Below are positions 8,043-15,193 of a stretch of 42,356 nt of DNA, piece after piece. A program made the translations under genes and the position numbers. Under the pieces are notes generated by a model. The model did not search any database and was not told the DNA's origin. It saw only the letters and a list, made by a program, of their open reading frames with translations. Numbering within the stretch: position 1 is the stretch's first letter; the number at the start of each line of letters is the position of its first letter. The stretch lies in the NCBI GenBank assembly GCA_002345205.1, contig DDVI01000055.1, forward strand, positions 1 through 42,356, given 5' to 3'. The stretch is from Bdellovibrionaceae bacterium UBA2316. GTDB taxonomy: Bacteria; Bdellovibrionota; Bdellovibrionia; Bdellovibrionales; Bdellovibrionaceae.

Positions 8043-9628
8043 TGTTTGGAGAATTTTTGATCAATAAAAATTTAATTTCTGTCGAACAGCTCGAAGAAGC
8101 CCTATCTGTTCAACCCATTGCAAAACGAAAATTGGGTAGAATTTTGGTAGAGCTTGGACTTTTATCTCAAAATGATTGCGATTCGGCACTTGAAGCGTTT
8201 CTCGGTGTAAAATCAGAGAAAGAATTTTACTCGGTAATTTCGGAACGAAACGACCAGTCAATGTTTGTCAAATTGGTTATCGGCTTAGAGGCAGGATACT
8301 TATTGCTTAGAAGTCCGAACGTTCTTTATTTATCTCGTTTTACCGATCGATTGGTTCAAGAAGCCGAAAAGCACTCGCCAAATTTCGAAGTCAAAATCCT
8401 TACGTTCGAACAGATGGATCTCCTTGGAAGAATGGTTCAAGCACCAATTAGTGAAACTAAGGAAATCACCCTTGTGTCCGAACCGTCTGCTCCGGTAATT
8501 TCCGGTCCAACTCCCTATAGGGAGTTGCTTTTAAGTCTTCTATCAAAAGCGAAGTCTCTAAATGCAAGTGATGTTCACTTTGATTCTACGCTTGACGGCT
8601 TGGCAATTCGTTTTCGAGTAAATGGCGATTTAACAACAGTAAAGACGATTAAAAGAGAACTTTCGCAGTCGTTTCTAACTGAAGTAAAAGCGCAAACAGG
8701 ACTTCCTTTGACGGTAATTGGATCGCCGTGCAGCGGAGCTGCTAGATTTGCTGATTTACATTTGAAAGTTCGCGCTCAGTCTAACGGACAAATTCATGGG
8801 GAAACGATAGTTCTTCGTTTGATTGATGAAGAAAAAACGAAGAATGCGACGATTGATTCAATCGGTGCTGATGATGTGTTCAAAGATGAAATTCAAAAAG
8901 CTCTTGGAGCAAGTAGTGGATTGATTTTGATGTGCGGCCAGACAGGAAGTGGCAAATCGTGGACCCTGTATTCACTTCTGATGGCAATCGACCGTCAGTC
9001 TTCAAAGGTTATCACAATTGAAGATCCGGTTGAATATGAAGGGCCAGGATTGATGCAGATTGAAGTAAGCAACGGAAAAATCACTTTCGATGAGGCCTTA
9101 CGTTCAAGCCTTCGATTGGACCCGGATGTCATTATGGTGGGAGAAATTAGAGACGAGAAAACCGCTGAACTCGCATTTAAAGCTGCTTCAACAGGGCACC
9201 TTGTTCTTTCAACACTTCATACCAATGGAGCTATTGAAGCTTTAACCAGGCTGAAAGGTCTTGGGATAGCCGAAGATTTGATTGAATCAAATGTCCGGCT
9301 AATTTCTGCATTAACACTTAGAAAGAGACTCTGTGAAAATTGTAAAATAGCAGTCGATACCGAATTGGTTTCTAAGTTCTCGGAAGAAGCGATCTCGCTG
9401 GCGCATTCGGAAGTCCAATTCTTTACAAGAAATGTTCACGGATGTTCGCACCCAGATTGTCACCAGGGCGCTACTGGACGAGTTCTCATGTACGAGTCAA
9501 TTAACCAAAGCCAAGCTCGAGAATTTCGAGATGGATTTATGAATCCGGGATTTAGATCACTTAAGCAATGCGCATTGGAAAGAGCCGCATTGGGTGTGAT
9601 TGGTATCGAGGAGGTATCAAATGTTTAA
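8042..9628 (+). CDS. GspE/PilB-type secretion ATPase with MshEN domain
   Basis: A 528-aa protein starting MFGEFLINKNLISVEQLEEA in a TAATG overlap with the previous gene. Residues 1-60 look like the MshEN (GspE N-terminal) domain, which in relatives binds cyclic di-GMP or a partner. A T2SE ATPase core follows: Walker A CGQTGSGKS at about 299, the Asp box DPVEYEG, Walker B DPDVIMVGEIRD at about 361 and the His box STLHTN. A four-Cys zinc site (CENC and CSHPDC) is present near 431 and 470, as in GspE and PilB assembly ATPases. Its place within the transfer operon suggests a role in conjugative pilus dynamics or DNA transfer, replacing or adding to VirB11. F-type systems normally lack such an enzyme. 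Confidence 0.85.
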   Translation: MFGEFLINKNLISVEQLEEALSVQPIAKRKLGRILVELGLLSQNDCDSALEAFLGVKSEKEFYSVISERNDQSMFVKLVIGLEAGYLLLRSPNVLYLSRFTDRLVQEAEKHSPNFEVKILTFEQMDLLGRMVQAPISETKEITLVSEPSAPVISGPTPYRELLLSLLSKAKSLNASDVHFDSTLDGLAIRFRVNGDLTTVKTIKRELSQSFLTEVKAQTGLPLTVIGSPCSGAARFADLHLKVRAQSNGQIHGETIVLRLIDEEKTKNATIDSIGADDVFKDEIQKALGASSGLILMCGQTGSGKSWTLYSLLMAIDRQSSKVITIEDPVEYEGPGLMQIEVSNGKITFDEALRSSLRLDPDVIMVGEIRDEKTAELAFKAASTGHLVLSTLHTNGAIEALTRLKGLGIAEDLIESNVRLISALTLRKRLCENCKIAVDTELVSKFSEEAISLAHSEVQFFTRNVHGCSHPDCHQGATGRVLMYESINQSQAREFRDGFMNPGFRSLKQCALERAALGVIGIEEVSNV

Positions 9629-10346
9629 TTTTAGAAAAGCCATTTTTACGATTTTAGTCGCATTGAATGCGAATGCTGGAGTTTTTTCTGAAGGAGTCAA
9701 ATTTTTTGATGAAGAGAAACCCTCATTAAAACCGTCTCCTGAAAAAGTACCAAGTGAAACTCAAAAGAAACCATTTAGTTGGAATGAGCAGCTCAATGTT
9801 GAAAACGATCAATTTTTCAAAGAAGGAGACTATATGCCTCCAGCACCGCTCGTAGAAGCTATGCGACGGCCAACAAAAGAAAATATTCTGAATTTTGAGA
9901 AATGGCAGGAAATGAGAAACTTACTACTTCAACGATATGAGTTAGCACGATCTCAATACATTGCTAAATCAGGCAACACTGCGCCTACGGCGGAAGTTCA
10001 GGTACTTGAAGTTTCAGAAAAGAAATTGGGAAACTATCACTATATTTTCTATTTCGAATCAACGTGTCCATCTTGTCATGCGATGTTTCAAACTATCAAT
10101 CAAATGGTTCAAAGGGGTGTTTATGTAGAGGCAATTCGAGTTGACAAAGGAGACGGCGAAGTAAAAGGGCTCAATCTGCCTTGGAGTTTTGCGAAGCCAG
10201 AAGAATTAAAAAAACTAAATCTTAAGGCTGTACCGGTATTGGTGGCTATTGATGAGAAGACACAAAAAGCCTATCAAATGACTGGAAGAAAATCCATCAA
10301 AGAAATTCTAAAAGCAATCAAGGTCGGATCAAAGAATCCGAGTTAA
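9621..10346 (+). CDS. traF: TraF/TrbB-like thioredoxin-fold conjugation protein
   Basis: A 241-aa protein with a signal peptide (MFNFRKAIFTILVALNANA), a Pro- and Lys-rich linker, then a thioredoxin-like domain. That domain has the redox motif CPSC at 149-152 within YFESTCPSCHAMF, and a cis-Pro segment (KAVPVLVAI). TraF and TrbB proteins of F-type systems act in the periplasm and assist disulfide formation in transfer proteins such as TraU and TraH. Start chosen at 9621 for the GAGGAGG site at 9608-9614; it overlaps the 3' end of the ATPase gene. The redox-active Cys pair makes it closer to TrbB or DsbC-like forms than to F TraF. Confidence 0.75.
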   Translation: MFNFRKAIFTILVALNANAGVFSEGVKFFDEEKPSLKPSPEKVPSETQKKPFSWNEQLNVENDQFFKEGDYMPPAPLVEAMRRPTKENILNFEKWQEMRNLLLQRYELARSQYIAKSGNTAPTAEVQVLEVSEKKLGNYHYIFYFESTCPSCHAMFQTINQMVQRGVYVEAIRVDKGDGEVKGLNLPWSFAKPEELKKLNLKAVPVLVAIDEKTQKAYQMTGRKSIKEILKAIKVGSKNPS

Positions 10347-10414
10347 CAACGACGTAAAGAAATTTTTTTAAAAAATAATTCTCGCAATATTTTGCGAAGG
10401 AAAGGTACTGCTTT

Positions 10415-10816
10415 ATGCTTAAATTTATAAAAAGCGAAATCGGAAAACTAAGGCACGATGAAAGACTTCTATTTATTTCAATTATCGTACTTGGAGTAAT
10501 TCTAGTCGCGTTCCGGGCTCATGCCGTGGATATACCGGGCTCTGACTTCAGCGGCGAACTCGATACGCTAGGAAGTATCACTAAAACCACGGATAAAATC
10601 ACTTTCGGATGGATTAGACCCTTTGCTGCTGGCGTGTTTTTAATAATTGGATGCGTCGGTTTAGTGCGAAGTCATTTCCTGCTTCTTGTGCTTGGCTTCG
10701 GCGCTGCTTTAATAATTCTCTTAACACCGAAGATTGTAAAAGAAATTGGAGTTAAAGGTGGAGATTCGATTCTTACAATGAATTCGCCTCCAGTCATGGA
10801 GCTGCGCTATGCATGA
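10415..10816 (+). CDS. traA: VirB2/TraA-like pilin precursor
   Basis: A 133-aa protein. A long leader with a hydrophobic stretch (LLFISIIVLGVILVAF) ends in a signal-peptidase site, AHA before VDIPGS. The mature part (about 95 aa) has two hydrophobic helices (FAAGVFLIIGCVGLV and FLLLVLGFGAALIILLTPKI) separated by a short loop. This is the layout of conjugative pilins, which sit in the inner membrane before assembly. It is placed directly before TraL, as traA is in F. Assignment rests on topology and position; sequence identity between pilins is low. A 68-bp gap upstream carries a GGAAAGG site. Confidence 0.6.
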   Translation: MLKFIKSEIGKLRHDERLLFISIIVLGVILVAFRAHAVDIPGSDFSGELDTLGSITKTTDKITFGWIRPFAAGVFLIIGCVGLVRSHFLLLVLGFGAALIILLTPKIVKEIGVKGGDSILTMNSPPVMELRYA

Positions 10817-11120
10817 CTACAAAAAAGTTCGCAGAGAAAGTGGTATTTCGATTCATAAGACGCTGCCTGAGCCTGTCATGGTATTCGATTATTTGGAACT
10901 AAAAGAAGCGATCTTGGCAGTGTTGTGTTTTGCTTATTTTGGAATAATCGACGTTCAACCACTTTTGCTTCTCGCGATCTTGTTTTTGATCGTCGTTATG
11001 TGGCCCCCGTTCCGTGAAAAGGTTCCGAAAGGATTCATTCTTCACAAGATCAATCGGTATACGCCCATAAAAGTTCCCGGATTCTTAGGACTAGATAAGA
11101 CAACAAAATTAATCGTTTAA
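10809..11120 (+). CDS. traL: TraL (VirB3-like) pilus assembly protein
   Basis: A 103-aa protein. The short N-terminal segment SIHKTLPEP is followed by paired hydrophobic helices (AILAVLCFAYFGIIDVQ and LLLAILFLIVVMW) and the family-like tail KGFILHKINRYTPIKV. This is the size and layout of TraL, the F-type counterpart of VirB3, which works with the TraC/VirB4 ATPase at the inner membrane. The start overlaps the pilin stop (ATGCATGA), with GGAG upstream. Confidence 0.7.
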   Translation: MHDYKKVRRESGISIHKTLPEPVMVFDYLELKEAILAVLCFAYFGIIDVQPLLLLAILFLIVVMWPPFREKVPKGFILHKINRYTPIKVPGFLGLDKTTKLIV

Positions 11121-11130
11121 AGGAGGTACT

Positions 11131-11505
11131 TTGGACAAATATTTCGATACCTGCGATCGCTGCCAGAATCGTGAACTAGATTTTCTGTTTGTGGATTTAA
11201 AGCACGCCGAACGCGATCTTTGGATAAAAGACATTCCCGCTTTTCGGTGCCGTAATTGCGGTGAGATTCTTGTTTCTATGGGCGTCATTGAAACAATTGA
11301 CGAGGTTATTACAAGTGCAAAGTCGTCGTCGATGTTTCCGATGCTTAAGTATCAACAAAGAGTCATGAAGCCTGGTGGCCTTGAGCGAGGTCTAACCGAA
11401 CGATACATGCATAGCTGGGACATGGTTCGCTACGATGGTCGTGAACATTGGGATGTTGCTGGATTTCGTTTATTTGGACCATTTCGGTCATTGGTTGCAA
11501 CGTAA
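11131..11505 (+). CDS. zinc-ribbon (YgiT/MqsA-like) protein within the tra operon
   Basis: A 124-aa protein read from TTG at 11131, chosen because of the perfect AGGAGGT at 11121-11127. Two CxxC pairs (CDRC at 8-11 and CRNC at about 40-43, followed by GEIL) form a zinc ribbon like those of YgiT/MqsA-type proteins. The remainder has no membrane segment. It might be a regulator of the operon or a cytoplasmic accessory. I see no partner toxin. Such a protein is not part of the standard F-type gene set. Confidence 0.6.
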   Translation: MDKYFDTCDRCQNRELDFLFVDLKHAERDLWIKDIPAFRCRNCGEILVSMGVIETIDEVITSAKSSSMFPMLKYQQRVMKPGGLERGLTERYMHSWDMVRYDGREHWDVAGFRLFGPFRSLVAT

Positions 11506-11525
11506 ATCTATAAAGGGAGGAAAAG

Positions 11526-12050
11526 ATGCAGAAAGAAAATACAAAACAGGTGGAAACCCCACAGGTAAATCAAAAGGCACAGGATAAACCGCAATTTATT
11601 TCGGTTCCTGTTGAAGTGAAAGGAAAATTCAAAGGAAAGAACTATGTTGAACTCAAAGGGCTCTCATACAATCCAGAACTAGGAAATCTTTCTTTACACC
11701 TAAATGAAGACCATACCCTGATTTTCAAAAGTAATTTCCAACGTGACTACATGAAGATTGTTCTTAAACAGTCGAAGGAAGTCGAACTCGCGCCGAAGAA
11801 AGCTCCGGCGTTTGAAAAATCCGTTGCTGAACAATCAACTGCACGAATGAAATCAATGGGGGCGCGCGAAGGTCGAACATTTGTAGGCGCAACCGGTTCG
11901 GTGAAATACGACGGTAGCATTCGCGGATTAGTTGTGAATCTCGACGATAAGCACGTCACCTACCTTGATTCAGAAGTTCTATCTAAAGAACTTGGAATTA
12001 CCGTCAGTCCGATTGCAATGGAAAAAAACACTAAAGGTCTAAGTCGATAA
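11526..12050 (+). CDS. hypothetical protein in the tra operon
   Basis: A 174-aa soluble protein. A Gln/Lys-rich, low-complexity N-terminus (1-25) precedes a probably beta-rich domain (VPVEVKGKFKGKNYVELKGL, LGNLSLHLNEDHTLIF) and a second conserved-looking part (GREGRTF-like segment and SVKYDGSIRGLVVNLDDKHV). A strong GGGAGGAAAAG site precedes the ATG. There is no signal peptide, so it should be cytoplasmic. Not recognised; it occupies a spot between traL and traE that is normally empty in F. Confidence 0.6.
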   Translation: MQKENTKQVETPQVNQKAQDKPQFISVPVEVKGKFKGKNYVELKGLSYNPELGNLSLHLNEDHTLIFKSNFQRDYMKIVLKQSKEVELAPKKAPAFEKSVAEQSTARMKSMGAREGRTFVGATGSVKYDGSIRGLVVNLDDKHVTYLDSEVLSKELGITVSPIAMEKNTKGLSR

Positions 12051-12062
12051 AGGAGTTTTAGG

Positions 12063-12854
12063 ATGGAATCAGTAACGACAATGAGTGAGCCGCAGGGCTT
12101 AACTCCCATATTGAACAAACTGAAGTCGCAGGTGAAGTCATCCTACGACTTCGGAGTTGATTTTGTAAAGAAAGGCGCTCGTCGACGTCAAACTTATTTT
12201 CGCTTGAAAGAACTAACAGCGGAACGTCTAAAAAACGTTCCGAATTACATTGTGCTTGAAGCAGCAAAAAAACACGTTCGATTGGGGATCGAGGCCATTC
12301 TTGCTCTATCGCTCGTGGGAAATCTGATTTTCGTAGCAAGGTTAATTGACGCCAGCGACAAGCTTTCCCAAAAGAGAATTGCTCTCGTTCCTTCTAAATT
12401 GGACCAGATCACGGAAGTCGACGTTGGAAAGATAAGTGAGCGTCAGCTCCATAGTACTTTGGTGATCTATCTGAATCTTATGGGGACTGTCGATGGATCG
12501 AACATCGAAGAAAACTATCGAATCCTTAAAGATTTTATGAGTCCCGAGCTTCGAGTGCAATTCGAACGAGAAACGAAGGACTACAGGCGAATGGTCAAAG
12601 ACGAGGGGTTAGCTGAACAGCTCAAGGTCTCGAGCAAAGAAATCAAAGTAGGTAAAGACGGTAAAATTTTAGCAGAAGCAATTGTGCGTATTCGTCCAAG
12701 TTTCGGAGCCACTGTTGGCAAAGAGCGTGAAGAACGAATCACGATGGAAATGAAGGTCGTAACGAACTACGAAAACAATCAATGGCTATTGCAACTTACA
12801 GAAATTACGCGAGGTCCTGCAAAAGAATCTGAACTCCACGGGAACGGAGGTTAA
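12063..12854 (+). CDS. traE: TraE-like (VirB8-type) protein
   Basis: A 263-aa protein. The cytoplasmic N-terminus (about 75 aa, longer than in F TraE) is followed by one transmembrane helix (IEAILALSLVGNLIFVARLI) and a periplasmic domain that ends in paired strands (EERITMEMKVVTNYENNQW). TraE and VirB8 proteins nucleate the inner-membrane part of the channel. The identification rests on topology, size and position immediately before traK and traB. The AAGGAG site at 12050-12056 supports this start rather than the ATG at 12081. Confidence 0.65.
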   Translation: MESVTTMSEPQGLTPILNKLKSQVKSSYDFGVDFVKKGARRRQTYFRLKELTAERLKNVPNYIVLEAAKKHVRLGIEAILALSLVGNLIFVARLIDASDKLSQKRIALVPSKLDQITEVDVGKISERQLHSTLVIYLNLMGTVDGSNIEENYRILKDFMSPELRVQFERETKDYRRMVKDEGLAEQLKVSSKEIKVGKDGKILAEAIVRIRPSFGATVGKEREERITMEMKVVTNYENNQWLLQLTEITRGPAKESELHGNGG

Positions 12855-12856
12855 GA

Positions 12857-13684
12857 GTGTTTAAATTTATCTTGATGGTTTTCCTAACTACCATAGGTGC
12901 AAATGCAAAGACAGTAACCTTCGGTGCGGACGAGGTTTCAGTGTCGATTCGTTATGTGAAAAGCGAATCAAGCTCGGAAACTGTTCCTACGTTTATGAGA
13001 TTTCCGAGGGCGATTGCGCGAGTTGATAACGCTTCAATGTTTTCGGTAAAAGCAGCCAGTGCGAATGGTATTCAGCCAGACTACCGTGAAATTGAAGTTC
13101 GTCCCCGAGTTAGCGAAGGATCGCAAAAAATTGAAGTTCTTCTCAACGACGGGACTATTATTCGATTGAAACTTAACATTACCGCAAACACTGAAGCTCC
13201 TGTTTCCTACGACTTTGAACCTCGAAGAACTCACGAAGCGACAAAATCTTCGAATGCTCAGAATCAGGGTCAGATTGCAGATCTTTCCGTAATGAGAGCA
13301 ATTCTGGAAGGTGAAAGCCCGGCAGGATTTTCAAAAAAGAATCTGTCTCTCATGGTGAGCTGCTCTGGAAATGGGCCTAACGCACGATTGGTTCATGTTT
13401 TAGAAAATAATCAGTTCAAGATTTTTCAGATCGAAATCTTAAACGAATCGAGCAAAAAGTCGTTTTTGATCAAAGAGGAGAATGTTGTCTTGAAAACACG
13501 GGACCTAAGCAGGTCTCCATTGATTCATGTTCGCAGTAATGTACTCGCTCCTTCAGGGAAGGGCTCAAGCAAGACAGTGATGACGGTACTTTCTGACCCG
13601 AGTGCAAATATCAATCGAATGCGGATTTGTGATCTTGGCGATCAAATCGAGGTTCTAGAAAACAAGCCCAAGACTCAAAAGTAA
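12857..13684 (+). CDS. traK: TraK-like (VirB9-type) periplasmic protein
   Basis: A 275-aa protein from GTG at 12857, 2 nt after traE. It has a signal peptide (MFKFILMVFLTTIGANA) and a mostly beta-strand domain (VTFGADEVSVSIRY, IEVRPRVSEGSQKIEVLL), followed by a Ser- and Asn-rich linker and a second domain. TraK forms part of the outer-membrane core with TraB and TraV, which follow directly. The family call is from gene order and fold pattern rather than a signature motif. Confidence 0.6.
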   Translation: MFKFILMVFLTTIGANAKTVTFGADEVSVSIRYVKSESSSETVPTFMRFPRAIARVDNASMFSVKAASANGIQPDYREIEVRPRVSEGSQKIEVLLNDGTIIRLKLNITANTEAPVSYDFEPRRTHEATKSSNAQNQGQIADLSVMRAILEGESPAGFSKKNLSLMVSCSGNGPNARLVHVLENNQFKIFQIEILNESSKKSFLIKEENVVLKTRDLSRSPLIHVRSNVLAPSGKGSSKTVMTVLSDPSANINRMRICDLGDQIEVLENKPKTQK

Positions 13685-13702
13685 TCAACAAAGGAGCAGA
13701 TA

Positions 13703-14929
13703 TTGAAAGAAAAGTTAATAACCTATTTTAGAAACTATTCGGTATTTTTTGCCGATTGGGTAAAGAAAGACAAGCGCCGGGTAGCGGTTGTCGGCGGCTC
13801 GCTTCTGCTGTTTGTTATATATGGGATTAGTTGTCAAGAGCAGAAAACTCATTACATCTATGAAAATAAAAACGATAAATTTTCGCAAGCTCATGTTGTT
13901 GAAAATCCTTACAAGCATCTTGCTGAAAACAAAATTGAAATTGTGGAAGAAACTCAAGAAAGTCTAAAGCGAGATAACAGAGAACTTCAACGTCAGATGA
14001 CTGAGATGAAAAAAATTTTAGAAGACGTTCGAACTGGAGTATCTAATCGCGAGCCACAACAGACAAAAGAACAAGCGCCTGCTGTGCCGACTAACCCTGC
14101 GGTAAAACCGCAGGAGGAAGTTTCCGCCACAGTTCAAGAAGGACCAGTCCCTTCAGCGCCAGCTGAATTTGGAAAGGAAATCCCTTCTCGAATTGGAAGC
14201 TCGAAACCCTTCCAAAGAAAAACTGGTCCATATTCCATAAGTTTCCCCGTTACGGTCGCAAGAGAAGATAAGCCTCTTGGTGTCGTCGTTCCAAGTGGAT
14301 CTTATGTTAAAACAAAAGTCCTGAGCGGTGTTCAGGTTCCAATGGGTGAAACATATCCGGCTCTTCTTCAAGTCGACTATGCGTTTGTAAAACCAAACAA
14401 TAAGAGAATCGACTTAAGCGGCTGTTTCATTGTGGCAAAGGCCGAGGGCGATATTTCGACCGAACGCCTTCAAATGTCGCCGCATTCGATCAGTTGTTAC
14501 AATAAATCGGGAATGTATTTCAAAAAGGATAAACTTGTCGGTTGGGCAGCAGATACAAAGGACAATGATTTTGCTCTCAGGGCGGAAGTGAACCTGAATC
14601 AAGGCCGAGTCGCTCAATCAGCATTTGCAAAAGCACTGATTGATGGTTTGGGCCAGTCTTTGGAACGAAATACTAAGTCCATGGGCGGAAAAGGTATTGA
14701 AGACCAGTCACCGTCAGTTGTTTTGAAAGAGAGCGGTCAACAAGTTGGAAGCATGGTTGCCGATTTTTATTTATCTTATCTTAAGGGACTGCGACCCACG
14801 ATGAAAGTTACTTCTGGGAGAGAGGCGTGGCTTGTTTTAGGAAGCGATATCGAACTTCCCTATGAATTTTTTAAGAAGGAGGATTCAGGTGAGAATAGTT
14901 TTGAGTTTGTTACTGATCTTTTCCGTTAG
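13703..14929 (+). CDS. traB: TraB (VirB10-type) envelope-spanning protein
   Basis: A 408-aa protein from TTG at 13703 (AAGGAG at 13691-13696). A cytoplasmic basic N-terminus leads to one transmembrane helix (RVAVVGGSLLLFVIYGIS), a coiled coil (about residues 85-115, LKRDNRELQRQMTEMKKI), a Pro/Glu/Ala-rich spacer and a C-terminal beta-barrel domain. That domain has the VirB10-like segments VVPSGSYVKTKVLSGV, CFIVAKAEGD and KDKLVGWAAD. TraB links inner and outer membranes and forms the core complex with TraK and TraV. The end overlaps traV by 41 nt. Confidence 0.85.
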   Translation: MKEKLITYFRNYSVFFADWVKKDKRRVAVVGGSLLLFVIYGISCQEQKTHYIYENKNDKFSQAHVVENPYKHLAENKIEIVEETQESLKRDNRELQRQMTEMKKILEDVRTGVSNREPQQTKEQAPAVPTNPAVKPQEEVSATVQEGPVPSAPAEFGKEIPSRIGSSKPFQRKTGPYSISFPVTVAREDKPLGVVVPSGSYVKTKVLSGVQVPMGETYPALLQVDYAFVKPNNKRIDLSGCFIVAKAEGDISTERLQMSPHSISCYNKSGMYFKKDKLVGWAADTKDNDFALRAEVNLNQGRVAQSAFAKALIDGLGQSLERNTKSMGGKGIEDQSPSVVLKESGQQVGSMVADFYLSYLKGLRPTMKVTSGREAWLVLGSDIELPYEFFKKEDSGENSFEFVTDLFR

Positions 14930-15185
14930 TCCATTTGTTGGATGTTCATCACTACCGGAAAGTACTCGTGAAATGGAAGCTAGGGCTGAATATGGAAAGC
15001 TCATTCCTAGCGAGCCCAAAGCAGAGATGCCTCGAAGAAAAAAACAAAGAGTTGAAAAAATTTATATGGGAGGTCGGCTTTTGTCATCTGGCGACTGGTT
15101 TGTTGGCGGAAGGCTCCTTTTAGTTGTGAATGAGCCAGATTGGATTTTTGACGACTCTGCTCTTAAAAAAATTGAATCAAAGTGA
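14889..15185 (+). CDS. traV: TraV-like outer-membrane lipoprotein
   Basis: A 98-aa protein. The GTG at 14889, preceded by AAGGAGG (14876-14882), gives a lipoprotein signal (MRIVLSLLLIFSVSPFVGC) with Cys at 19. The rest is short and charged (PRRKKQRVEKIYMGGRLL). Size, lipobox and location between traB and traC match TraV, the lipoprotein that anchors the core complex in the outer membrane. It is shorter than F TraV and lacks its extra cysteines. Confidence 0.65.
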   Translation: MRIVLSLLLIFSVSPFVGCSSLPESTREMEARAEYGKLIPSEPKAEMPRRKKQRVEKIYMGGRLLSSGDWFVGGRLLLVVNEPDWIFDDSALKKIESK

Positions 15186-15193
15186 GGTAGAAC

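Noticed and set aside
11131..11505. Toxin-antitoxin module based on the YgiT/MqsA-like zinc ribbon
   Set aside because: No RelE-, MqsR- or HicA-like toxin gene adjoins it; both neighbours are transfer-operon genes.
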